Below are positions 1 through 5,280 of a DNA stretch of 7,227 nucleotides, piece after piece. The translations under genes and the position numbers were made by a program. This DNA comes from Akkermansia sp. (GTDB taxonomy: Bacteria; Verrucomicrobiota; Verrucomicrobiia; Verrucomicrobiales; Akkermansiaceae): NCBI GenBank assembly GCA_020047775.1, contig JAIFNK010000267.1:1-7227 (forward strand), read 5' to 3'. The notes under the pieces were generated by a model. That model saw nothing but the letters and a program-made list of their open reading frames with translations. It did not search any database and was not told the DNA's origin. The first letter of the stretch is position 1; each line of letters begins with the position of its first letter.

Positions 1-27
1 AGTTGACCGGAAGTTTCCTCCGGGAGC

Positions 28-1005
28 ATGATATACCTTCAAATTGGGATTATGAAAATTCTGGAGTCACCCCCGCCGCCGACGGACGAAGGATTTGACC
101 GTCGGATCATCGAACAAATCCACCACTCGGAACTATATGAAACCTACGAGCGCGCCTTCGTCGAGGCGACCGGCCTCTCGCTACGACTCGCATCGGCCGA
201 CGGGCGGCTGGTTCCCGACGGCGCCCGTCATCACCAAAATCCATTCTGTGCCTTGCTCACCCGACCGTCCGGGACATGCCAGGCCTGCATACGCGCCTGG
301 GGAAATCTAACTTTTTTCAGCGAGATCGAGACCCACACTTCCACCTGCTTCGCAGGGCTGCGCGAAAGCTGCGTGCCGATCCGGACCGATGGAAAGACCA
401 TCGGCCATCTCCTAACTGGTGAAATCACCACCAGCCGACCCACCCCCGCGAGGTTTGCTAAAATCACAGGGCGGTTGCGGGACTCGGGCGTGGACTTCGA
501 CGAGCCCCAGCTCCGCCGCGCCTATTTCTCCACCTGGGTCATGTCACAAAAACACTATGGATCCATCCTCGACCTGCTCCAAATTTTCGCCGGCCATATG
601 TCGATGATCGCCGGGCAGCTCATCCTTCGCGGGGAAAACTCCGAGTCCCCGGACATCAACCGGGCCCGCGAGTTTATCCTGCAAAACCTCACCGAACCGC
701 TCGATCTGAAACAGGTCGCGGAAAGCGCGAACCTGAGCAGCTGTTATTTCTGCCGGAAATTCAAGGAATCCACCGGCATGACGTTCACCGCGTATGTCGC
801 GCGAACCCGGGTGGAGGCGGCGAAGAAGCTGCTGGCAAATCCGCAGGTCCGCGTGTCCGAGGTGGCGTTCGAAGTCGGATTCCAATCGCTCACCCACTTC
901 AACCGCGTCTTCAAGGTAATCTCGGGGCTGTCACCGACCCAATACCGCGAAGAACTTCCAGACGCGGCACCGGGGCCCGATCCCCACTCAGCCCCGCGCG
1001 AATAA
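28..1005 (+). CDS. AraC-family transcriptional regulator with N-terminal PocR sensory domain
   Basis: A 325-residue DNA-binding regulator. Residues about 25-200 resemble the PocR ligand-binding domain: a cysteine set at C74, C84, C87, C107 and C115, the CFAGLRESCVPI segment (107-118), and the GHLLTGEI strand (126-133), where PocR proteins have a similar 'vPI...G.l..G' pattern. Residues about 212-307 form an AraC-type double helix-turn-helix, with LDLKQVAESANLSSCYFCRKF in the first motif and VSEVAFEVGFQSLTHFNRVF leading to the typical LSPTQYRE end. PocR domains are thought to sense small molecules; the clustered cysteines could bind a metal or react to redox change, which is inference. Two starts are possible: ATG 28, with GGGAG only about 2 bases upstream (too close), and ATG 52 (MKILESPPP), with only a weak purine stretch. 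The extra residues MIYLQIGI are not informative. The gene faces the stress genes downstream and may control them, but no binding site proves this. The class is well supported; the ligand is unknown. Confidence 0.93.
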   Translation: MIYLQIGIMKILESPPPPTDEGFDRRIIEQIHHSELYETYERAFVEATGLSLRLASADGRLVPDGARHHQNPFCALLTRPSGTCQACIRAWGNLTFFSEIETHTSTCFAGLRESCVPIRTDGKTIGHLLTGEITTSRPTPARFAKITGRLRDSGVDFDEPQLRRAYFSTWVMSQKHYGSILDLLQIFAGHMSMIAGQLILRGENSESPDINRAREFILQNLTEPLDLKQVAESANLSSCYFCRKFKESTGMTFTAYVARTRVEAAKKLLANPQVRVSEVAFEVGFQSLTHFNRVFKVISGLSPTQYREELPDAAPGPDPHSAPRE

Positions 1006-1212
1006 CGGAACCCCGGCCGGATGAACATCGAAAAAATCGTGCAGCCTTTGGCAATAGATGGAGAGTAAAACGGAGTGGAATAGTTGAGGATTTCCAATGA
1101 AGAACGGTAAGGGCGTCATGTGACGCGACCGCCGGAGATTCACTGTCGGGGCGATGTCAATCTGGCGCAAACCCCGATGGAAAACACAATCGCCGGAACT
1201 CCCAAACAAGCC
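1006..1212 (+). other. Intergenic leader between the regulator and hsp20
   Basis: About 200 bases with no convincing gene. It is less GC-rich than its surroundings, as expected for a promoter region. TTGGCA at 1048-1053 resembles a -35 element, but no good -10 lies 16-18 bases downstream (TAAAAC at 1066 is too near, GAATAG at 1078 too far), so I do not call a promoter. I see no CIRCE element and no sigma-54 -24/-12 pair. The frame of hsp20 stays open back to a GTG at 1120, but the codons between 1120 and 1212 do not look like the start of an Hsp20 protein. Confidence 0.5.
1113..1126. promoter_or_regulatory. Perfect inverted repeat upstream of hsp20, candidate operator
   Basis: GCGTCA-TG-TGACGC has two perfectly complementary 6-base arms around a 2-base centre. 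It overlaps the most upstream possible start of hsp20 (GTG 1120) and lies about 87 bases before the preferred ATG at 1213. A short-spacer palindrome of this kind suits a dimeric DNA-binding protein better than an RNA hairpin, because a 2-base loop is too tight. No regulator is assigned; a chance match is possible. Confidence 0.35.
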
Positions 1213-1662
1213 ATGAACTCACTCGTAAAATGGAATCCGCTCTCTGAACTGAGCGATGTGCATAACAGACTATCGTCTTTCTTCGGACGCCCGACCCTGG
1301 GCAGCGAAAGCGAAGCATCCCTCGGCTTTGCTGACTGGGCTCCCCTCATCGACGTCACCGAAGATGAAAAGGAATTCCTCATCAAGGCCGAGCTGCCGGA
1401 TGTCAAGAAGGAGGACGTCAAGGTCCTCATTGAAAACGGCGTCCTGCGGATCAGCGGCGAACGGCAAATGGAAAAAGAGGAAAAAGGCCGGAAATACCAC
1501 CGAATCGAACGCGCTTACGGCTCGTTTGAACGGAGCTTCACCCTGCCGGAAAACTCCAAGCCGGAAGCAATGACCGCCGACTACAAGGACGGCATGCTCA
1601 CCCTGCGCGTTCCTAAATCCAAGGAAGAAACGCCCAAACCGATCGAAGTGAAAATCCACTAA
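1213..1662 (+). CDS. Hsp20 / alpha-crystallin family small heat-shock protein
   Basis: A 149-residue ATP-independent holdase chaperone that in this family forms oligomers and keeps unfolding proteins soluble in the cytoplasm. The alpha-crystallin domain spans about residues 43-135: DWAPLIDVTEDEKEFLIKAE, then NGVLRISGERQ (75-85), AYGSFERSFTLPE (101-113) and DGMLTLRVPK (126-135). The short C-terminal tail carries an IxI/V-type anchor, IEV at 144-146, used for oligomer contacts. I chose ATG 1213 because MNSLVKWNPLSEL matches the usual family N-terminus and gives the usual length. In-frame upstream options are ATG 1177 (161 residues) and GTG 1120 (180 residues); GTG 1120 has AAGGG about 6 bases upstream but would add an atypical N-terminus. 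ATG 1213 has no Shine-Dalgarno. The gene is followed by a strong terminator, so it is probably transcribed separately from the genes after it. Family assignment is very secure; the start is less so. Confidence 0.95.
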   Translation: MNSLVKWNPLSELSDVHNRLSSFFGRPTLGSESEASLGFADWAPLIDVTEDEKEFLIKAELPDVKKEDVKVLIENGVLRISGERQMEKEEKGRKYHRIERAYGSFERSFTLPENSKPEAMTADYKDGMLTLRVPKSKEETPKPIEVKIH

Positions 1663-1683
1663 CACGAAATCACGAATCATTCC

Positions 1684-1720
1684 ACCGGCGGCCGCCCCCA
1701 CGGCCGCCGGTTCTTCCCCT
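1684..1720 (+). terminator. Rho-independent terminator after hsp20
   Basis: An 11-base perfect stem, ACCGGCGGCCG (1684-1694) pairing with CGGCCGCCGGT (1701-1711), closes a 6-base loop (CCCCCA) and is followed by the pyrimidine-rich tail TCTTCCCCT. The stem is very GC-rich. The tail has fewer T residues than an ideal terminator, but the position 21 bases after the hsp20 stop fits. It separates hsp20 from the operon downstream. Confidence 0.8.
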
Positions 1721-1786
1721 TGCGGTTAGACTCGCCCCCCCCCGAAGTTTTACCGGCGCGCTCCGCCACCCAACTCATCTAACACC

Positions 1787-1810
1787 ATGAACGCCAACTC
1801 TCCGCCATGA
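1787..1810 (+). other. Mini-ORF overlapping the start of the next gene
   Basis: ATG 1787 opens a seven-residue frame (MNANSPP) whose TGA overlaps the ATG at 1807 in an ATGA arrangement, the usual geometry of translational coupling. It could be a leader peptide, the true entry point for ribosomes on this operon, or the leftover start of a lost gene. It has no Shine-Dalgarno and may be chance. Just upstream, 1735-1743 is a run of nine C. Confidence 0.2.
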
Positions 1811-2139
1811 GAAAATACGACGTCCGCATCCCGTGCACGGGAGCCGAACTCCACGCCGCCGCCCGCATCCCGGAAATCCAGGCCGTGGTCTCTCGCGGCG
1901 GCCGCACCGACCTCGCGGGAAACGCCACCGACCGGGTGCTCGCCCCCACGCTGCTCATCGTCGGCGAAAACGACACGCCCGTCATGAATTGGAACGAGGA
2001 AACTCTCCATCGCCTTCCGGGCATCAAGCACCTCGCCCGGATCTCCGAAGCCACCCACCTCTTTGAGGAGCCCGGCGCGCTGGAAGAGGTCGCAACCACG
2101 GCCGCAGCCTGGTTCGAACACTACCTGTCCGCAACCTGA
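1807..2139 (+). CDS. Dienelactone-hydrolase-like alpha/beta hydrolase lacking its central part (probable non-functional remnant)
   Basis: The 110-residue frame joins the beginning and end of a dienelactone-hydrolase-type protein normally about 210-220 residues long. Residues 1-17 (MRKYDVRIPCTGAELHA) look like the family's first strand. From residue 18 the sequence jumps to a late part: IQAVVSRGGRTDLAG (24-38), APTLLIVGENDTPV (46-59) with the likely catalytic Asp56, and EATHLFEEPGALEEV (81-95) with the likely catalytic His84. The oxyanion-hole region and the nucleophile elbow (G-x-S-x-G) are missing, so hydrolysis is not expected. The joint is at about 1855-1863, a GCCGCCGCC tract that may have mediated the deletion; roughly 100 codons are lost and the frame is kept. 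ATG 1807 has no Shine-Dalgarno. The stop lies 19 bases before the next gene. A purposeful short protein is possible but less likely. Confidence 0.75.
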   Translation: MRKYDVRIPCTGAELHAAARIPEIQAVVSRGGRTDLAGNATDRVLAPTLLIVGENDTPVMNWNEETLHRLPGIKHLARISEATHLFEEPGALEEVATTAAAWFEHYLSAT

Positions 2140-2158
2140 TAGAGAGAAATGAAATATC

Positions 2159-4192
2159 ATGAACGCCACATCCACACACCGCGCTTTTACCAACCGCAGG
2201 GACGCCGGCCGCAAGTTGGCCGCAGCGCTTGCCGATTTCAAGGAAGTCGACGACCTCGTCATCCTCGCGCTCCCCCGGGGCGGAGTGCCGGTCGCCGCCG
2301 AGATCGCCACCGCACTCGACAAGCCCTTCGACCTGTTGATCGTTAGAAAACTCGGGGTTCCGGGGCACGAGGAAGTGGCGATGGGAGCCATCGCCACCGG
2401 CGGCATCCGCGTCCTCAGTCATGATTTGATCCGGACGCTCGGACTCACCCAGCGCCAGGTGAACGCGGTGATCGAGCGGGAAACCGGAGAAACCGCCCAC
2501 AGGGAACAACTCTACTGCACCGGACGGCCCATTCCCGCCGTCAACGGACGCACGGTCATCGTCGTGGATGATGGCATCGCCACCGGTTCCACCATGTCTG
2601 CAGCCGTCGCACTCCTGCGCCACCAACGGGCGCGGCACATCATCGTCGCCGTTCCCATCGCCCCGGGCGACACCGTGGACCGCCTGCGCGAGGAAGCAGA
2701 CGACGCAATCGTCCTGATAGAACCGCACCCCTTCAACTCGGTCAGCCAGTGGTATGACGATTTCTCCCAAACCAGCGACGACGAAGTCCGCAGCCTGCTG
2801 ACCGCGATCTCCCCGATCCCGGAAACCAGGAATCGCAAGGCCCCCATCCACCCATCCGCCAAGACCGTGCTCCATCACCTCCGCGAGCACGCCAAGCCCT
2901 TGACCGGCGCGGCCGAGGACTATGACGAACTGCTGCAAATGATCGGCAACACCAGCGTGGTGCTTCTCGGCGAGGCCTCGCACGGCACCCACGAGTTCTA
3001 TCGGGAACGCGCCGAAATCACCAAACGCCTCATCCTCGAAAAGGGATTCACCGCGGTGGCCGTCGAGGCGGACTGGCCGGACGCCTACCGGGTGAATCGC
3101 TTCGTGCGCGGCGAGCCCGGAGACATCGAGGGCGTGGAGGCCCTCTCCGGCTTCGAGAGCTTCCCCTCGTGGATGTGGCGCAATGCCGATGTCCTCGATT
3201 TCATCGGCTGGCTGCGGGATCACAACGAGAACGTTTACTCGTTGGACCACCAGGTCGGGTTTTACGGACTGGATCTCTACAGCCTGCACAAATCCATCAA
3301 CGAGGTCATCGCCTATCTTGAGCGCCGGGATCCGGAGGAAGCGGCCAAGGCGAAGCTCCTCTACGGCTGCATGGACCGCTACGGAAGCGACCCGCAGACC
3401 TATGGCATGATGGTCGGCGTCGGCATGGCCGACAGTTGCCGCGCCGAGGTGATCCAGCAGCTAACCGACCTCCGCGCCAAGGAAGCCGCCTTCCTCTCGT
3501 ACAACGGCCAGGCGGCGGCGGACGAGTTCTTCTTCGCCGAGCAGAACGCCCGCCTCGTGAAAAACGCGGAGCAATACTATCAGAAAATATTCCGCTCCGA
3601 TGTCTCGTCGTGGAACCAGCGCGACAAGCACATGATGGAGACCCTGGTGGAACTCATCGCCCATCTCCAGTCCCACCACGGCTCCGCCAAAGTGGTCGTC
3701 TGGGCGCACAACTCCCACCTCGGCGACGCCCGCGCCACCGACATAGGACGCTCCCGCGGGGAGCTGAACATCGGCCAGCTGGTGCGCCAGGCGTTTCCCT
3801 ATCAGTGCAGGCTCATCGGCTTCACCACCTTTGCCGGAACCGTCACCGCCGCCTCAGGCTGGCATCTTCCCGCCGAGCGGAAACAGGTGCGCCCGGGAAT
3901 GGAAGGCAGTTACGAACACCTGTTCCACCAGGTCGGTCCCTCCGATTTCTGGCTCGACCTGACGAAAGACAGCCCGGCGGTGGAAGCCCTCAAGGTAACC
4001 CGCCTGGAACGCGCGATCGGCGTCGTCTATCGACCCGAGACCGAGCGCCGGAGCCACTACTTCGCAGCCAGCCTCGCCGGCCAGTTCGACGCCGTCATCC
4101 ACTTCGATCTCACCCGCGCGGTCGAGCCACTCGAACGGAGCGCGGAATGGGAGATCGGCGAGGTTCCGGAAACCTTCCCCATCGGACTTTGA
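2159..4192 (+). CDS. Two-domain fusion: phosphoribosyltransferase plus erythromycin-esterase-family hydrolase
   Basis: A 677-residue cytoplasmic protein without signal peptide or membrane segment. Residues about 8-215 are a type I phosphoribosyltransferase domain: LALPRGGVPVAAEIA (36-50), VRKLGVPGHEEVAMGAIA (62-79), and the PRPP-binding loop VIVVDDGIATGSTM (133-146). After a linker (about 218-238), residues about 239-660 are an erythromycin-esterase/succinoglycan-biosynthesis-type domain: LLGEASHGTHEFY (269-281), with Glu272 and His275 at the places of the catalytic Glu/His pair of Ere enzymes, AVEADWPDAYRVNRF (301-315), and VVWAHNSHLGDAR (513-525) with His517. Both active-site signatures look complete. 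The architecture and length match M. tuberculosis Rv2030c, a DosR-regulon protein next to hspX. Substrates are unknown; macrolide resistance should not be assumed, since most relatives are not resistance genes. ATG 2159 is preferred over out-of-frame ATG 2149; purine-rich GAGAG at 2142-2146 is its only Shine-Dalgarno candidate, about 12 bases away. This is the only clearly intact gene between the hydrolase and ppsA lesions. Confidence 0.93.
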   Translation: MNATSTHRAFTNRRDAGRKLAAALADFKEVDDLVILALPRGGVPVAAEIATALDKPFDLLIVRKLGVPGHEEVAMGAIATGGIRVLSHDLIRTLGLTQRQVNAVIERETGETAHREQLYCTGRPIPAVNGRTVIVVDDGIATGSTMSAAVALLRHQRARHIIVAVPIAPGDTVDRLREEADDAIVLIEPHPFNSVSQWYDDFSQTSDDEVRSLLTAISPIPETRNRKAPIHPSAKTVLHHLREHAKPLTGAAEDYDELLQMIGNTSVVLLGEASHGTHEFYRERAEITKRLILEKGFTAVAVEADWPDAYRVNRFVRGEPGDIEGVEALSGFESFPSWMWRNADVLDFIGWLRDHNENVYSLDHQVGFYGLDLYSLHKSINEVIAYLERRDPEEAAKAKLLYGCMDRYGSDPQTYGMMVGVGMADSCRAEVIQQLTDLRAKEAAFLSYNGQAAADEFFFAEQNARLVKNAEQYYQKIFRSDVSSWNQRDKHMMETLVELIAHLQSHHGSAKVVVWAHNSHLGDARATDIGRSRGELNIGQLVRQAFPYQCRLIGFTTFAGTVTAASGWHLPAERKQVRPGMEGSYEHLFHQVGPSDFWLDLTKDSPAVEALKVTRLERAIGVVYRPETERRSHYFAASLAGQFDAVIHFDLTRAVEPLERSAEWEIGEVPETFPIGL

Positions 4193-4209
4193 ACCCCACC
4201 CTTCCCCCC

Positions 4210-4307
4210 ATGAAAAACATCGTCGCCGCCGTTGATTTCTCCAACGGAAAGGCATGGTCCGCAAAGCGGCCGTGCCCACGCTGATCGTGCCCGCCGCTCC
4301 CGAATAG
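4210..4307 (+). pseudogene. Universal stress protein (UspA family) remnant, centre deleted
   Basis: ATG 4210 encodes MKNIVAAVDFSN, the typical first strand of a UspA-type protein with the early Asp of the nucleotide-binding fold. From about 4248 another frame encodes KGMVRKAAVPTLIVPAAPE followed by TAG at 4305-4307, the typical last helix and strand of the same family (compare the common G-x-x-x-K-A-x-V-P-x-L-x-V-P ending). The two pieces are in different frames (ATG phase 1, C-terminal piece phase 0), so no full reading frame survives. About 110 of the normal 140-150 residues are gone, including the ATP-binding G-2x-G-9x-G(S/T) motif expected before the last helix. The joint is within about 4244-4251. 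Gaps of 17 bases before and 19 after show that the gene's outer limits are intact within the operon. Read straight on from ATG 4210, the frame gives a 24-residue peptide with no recognisable content after residue 12. Confidence 0.75.
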
Positions 4308-4326
4308 CCCGCCACTCCCCAGATCC

Positions 4327-5229
4327 ATGAACGCCCGGCCCTTCATCAAATGGTTTCAAGACACGGGCATCGAGGACATCCCGCTCGTCGGTGGCAAGAA
4401 CGCCTCGCTCGGCGAAATGGTCCGCGAACTCGGCGGCAAGTGCGTGAAAATCCCCGATGGCTTCTCCGTCACCGCCGAGGGTTACCGCCACTTCATCCGC
4501 GAGGCGGAACTCGATCCGGTGATCCGCGCCGCGCTCACCGGACTCGACACCCACGATGTGGCCCTGCTCGCCGAACGCGCCAGAACCGTGCGCCGGGCGA
4601 TCCTCCACGCCACCCTGCCCCTCGACCTGCAGAAGCAAATCACCGCCGCCTATCAGAAGCTGCGCGGCGGTAGCGGGCAACCCCCCACCGTGGCCGTGCG
4701 ATCTTCCGCCACCGCCGAAGACCTGCCGGACGCGAGTTTCGCCGGACAACAGGAAACGTTCCTCAACATCACCGGCGCTGACGCCCTGCTGGACGCCTGC
4801 AAATCGTGTTTTGCCTCGCTCTTCACGGACCGCGCCATCAGCTACCGCGTGGACAAGGATTTCGATCATTTCAGCGTCGCGCTGAGCGTCGGCGTCCAAC
4901 ACATGGTCCGCTCGGATCTCGCCTGCTCCGGCGTCATGTTCACCATCGACACGGAGTCCGGCTTCCGCGACGCGGTGCTGGTGAGCGCCGCCTACGGCCT
5001 TGGTGAGAACGTCGTCCAGGGATTCGTCACTCCCGATGAATACTGTATCTTCAAGCCCACCCTCAAGACCGGCTTCCGCCCCATCCTGCGGAAAACGCTC
5101 GGCAGCAAGGCGGTCCGGATGATCTATCAGGAGAGTGGCGGGCGCACCGTGGGAAACGTGCCCGTCCCGCCCGAAGAGAGTGCGAAGTTCGCCATCACCG
5201 ATGACGAGGCGCTGCAACTCGCCCGCTAG
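4327..5229 (+). CDS. ppsA: PpsA N-terminal piece: most of the ATP-grasp (PEP/pyruvate-binding) domain
   Basis: This 300-residue open piece carries the nucleotide-binding part: VGGKNASLGEM (21-31), IPDGFSVTAEGY (42-53), VAVRSSATAEDLPDASFAGQ (122-141, the nucleotide-contact segment with the Arg-Ser-Ser core), SDLACSGVMFTIDTESG (196-212), and YGLGENVVQGFVTPDEY (223-239). All look well conserved, which argues for recent or false interruption rather than long decay. Released alone, it would lack the final strand of the ATP-grasp fold, the phosphohistidine domain and the pyruvate/PEP barrel, so it could not complete the reaction. ATG 4327 lies 19 bases after the Usp remnant, has no Shine-Dalgarno, and begins the usual N-terminus. 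Confidence 0.85.
   Translation: MNARPFIKWFQDTGIEDIPLVGGKNASLGEMVRELGGKCVKIPDGFSVTAEGYRHFIREAELDPVIRAALTGLDTHDVALLAERARTVRRAILHATLPLDLQKQITAAYQKLRGGSGQPPTVAVRSSATAEDLPDASFAGQQETFLNITGADALLDACKSCFASLFTDRAISYRVDKDFDHFSVALSVGVQHMVRSDLACSGVMFTIDTESGFRDAVLVSAAYGLGENVVQGFVTPDEYCIFKPTLKTGFRPILRKTLGSKAVRMIYQESGGRTVGNVPVPPEESAKFAITDDEALQLAR
5227..5229 (+). other. In-frame TAG (amber) inside ppsA
   Basis: The codon after LQLAR is TAG, and homology to PEP synthase resumes at once in the same frame (ACVIEDHY). It lies in the linker before the last ATP-grasp strand. It is the only stop in 813 codons before the natural TGA at 6763-6765. Confidence 0.9.
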
Positions 5230-5280
5230 GCCTGCGTCATCGAGGACCATTATTCCGCCAAGCGCGGCCAGCCCACGCCG

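Noticed and set aside
7..23. Small inverted repeat CCGGA / TCCGG upstream of the regulator
   Set aside because: Only 5-base arms with a 7-base loop at the window edge; expected by chance in GC-rich DNA.
3..37. Possible sigma-70 promoter (TTGACC at 3-8 and CATGAT or TATACC after it) for the AraC gene
   Set aside because: The -10 matches are poor (CATGAT) or badly spaced (TATACC, 23 bases). It would also remove the ATG 28 start. Too weak to annotate.
1120..1212. N-terminal extension of Hsp20 from GTG 1120
   Set aside because: An AAGGG lies upstream, but the 31 extra residues are unlike Hsp20 N-termini and a palindrome sits on the GTG; ATG 1213 gives the canonical start. Kept as an alternative, not as the call.
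1720..1753. Possible promoter (TTGCGG, then TTTTAC) for the operon starting at 1807
   Set aside because: TTTTAC matches only half of the -10 consensus and the spacing is too long at 22 bases; the operon promoter cannot be placed by eye.
2024..3289. A 421-codon open frame on the minus strand across the hydrolase and fusion gene
   Set aside because: Same antisense effect; no recognisable domain, while the + strand has two catalytic domains with intact motifs.
2159..4192. Reading the erythromycin-esterase domain as a macrolide resistance gene
   Set aside because: The family is broad, the domain is fused to a phosphoribosyltransferase, and the context is stress metabolism, with no mobile element or resistance genes nearby.
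3436..4284. A 282-codon + strand frame overlapping the end of the fusion gene and running into the Usp remnant
   Set aside because: Arg/Pro-rich shifted-frame translation typical of GC-rich shadows. Its last residues merely pick up the start of the Usp remnant because the frame happens to coincide there.
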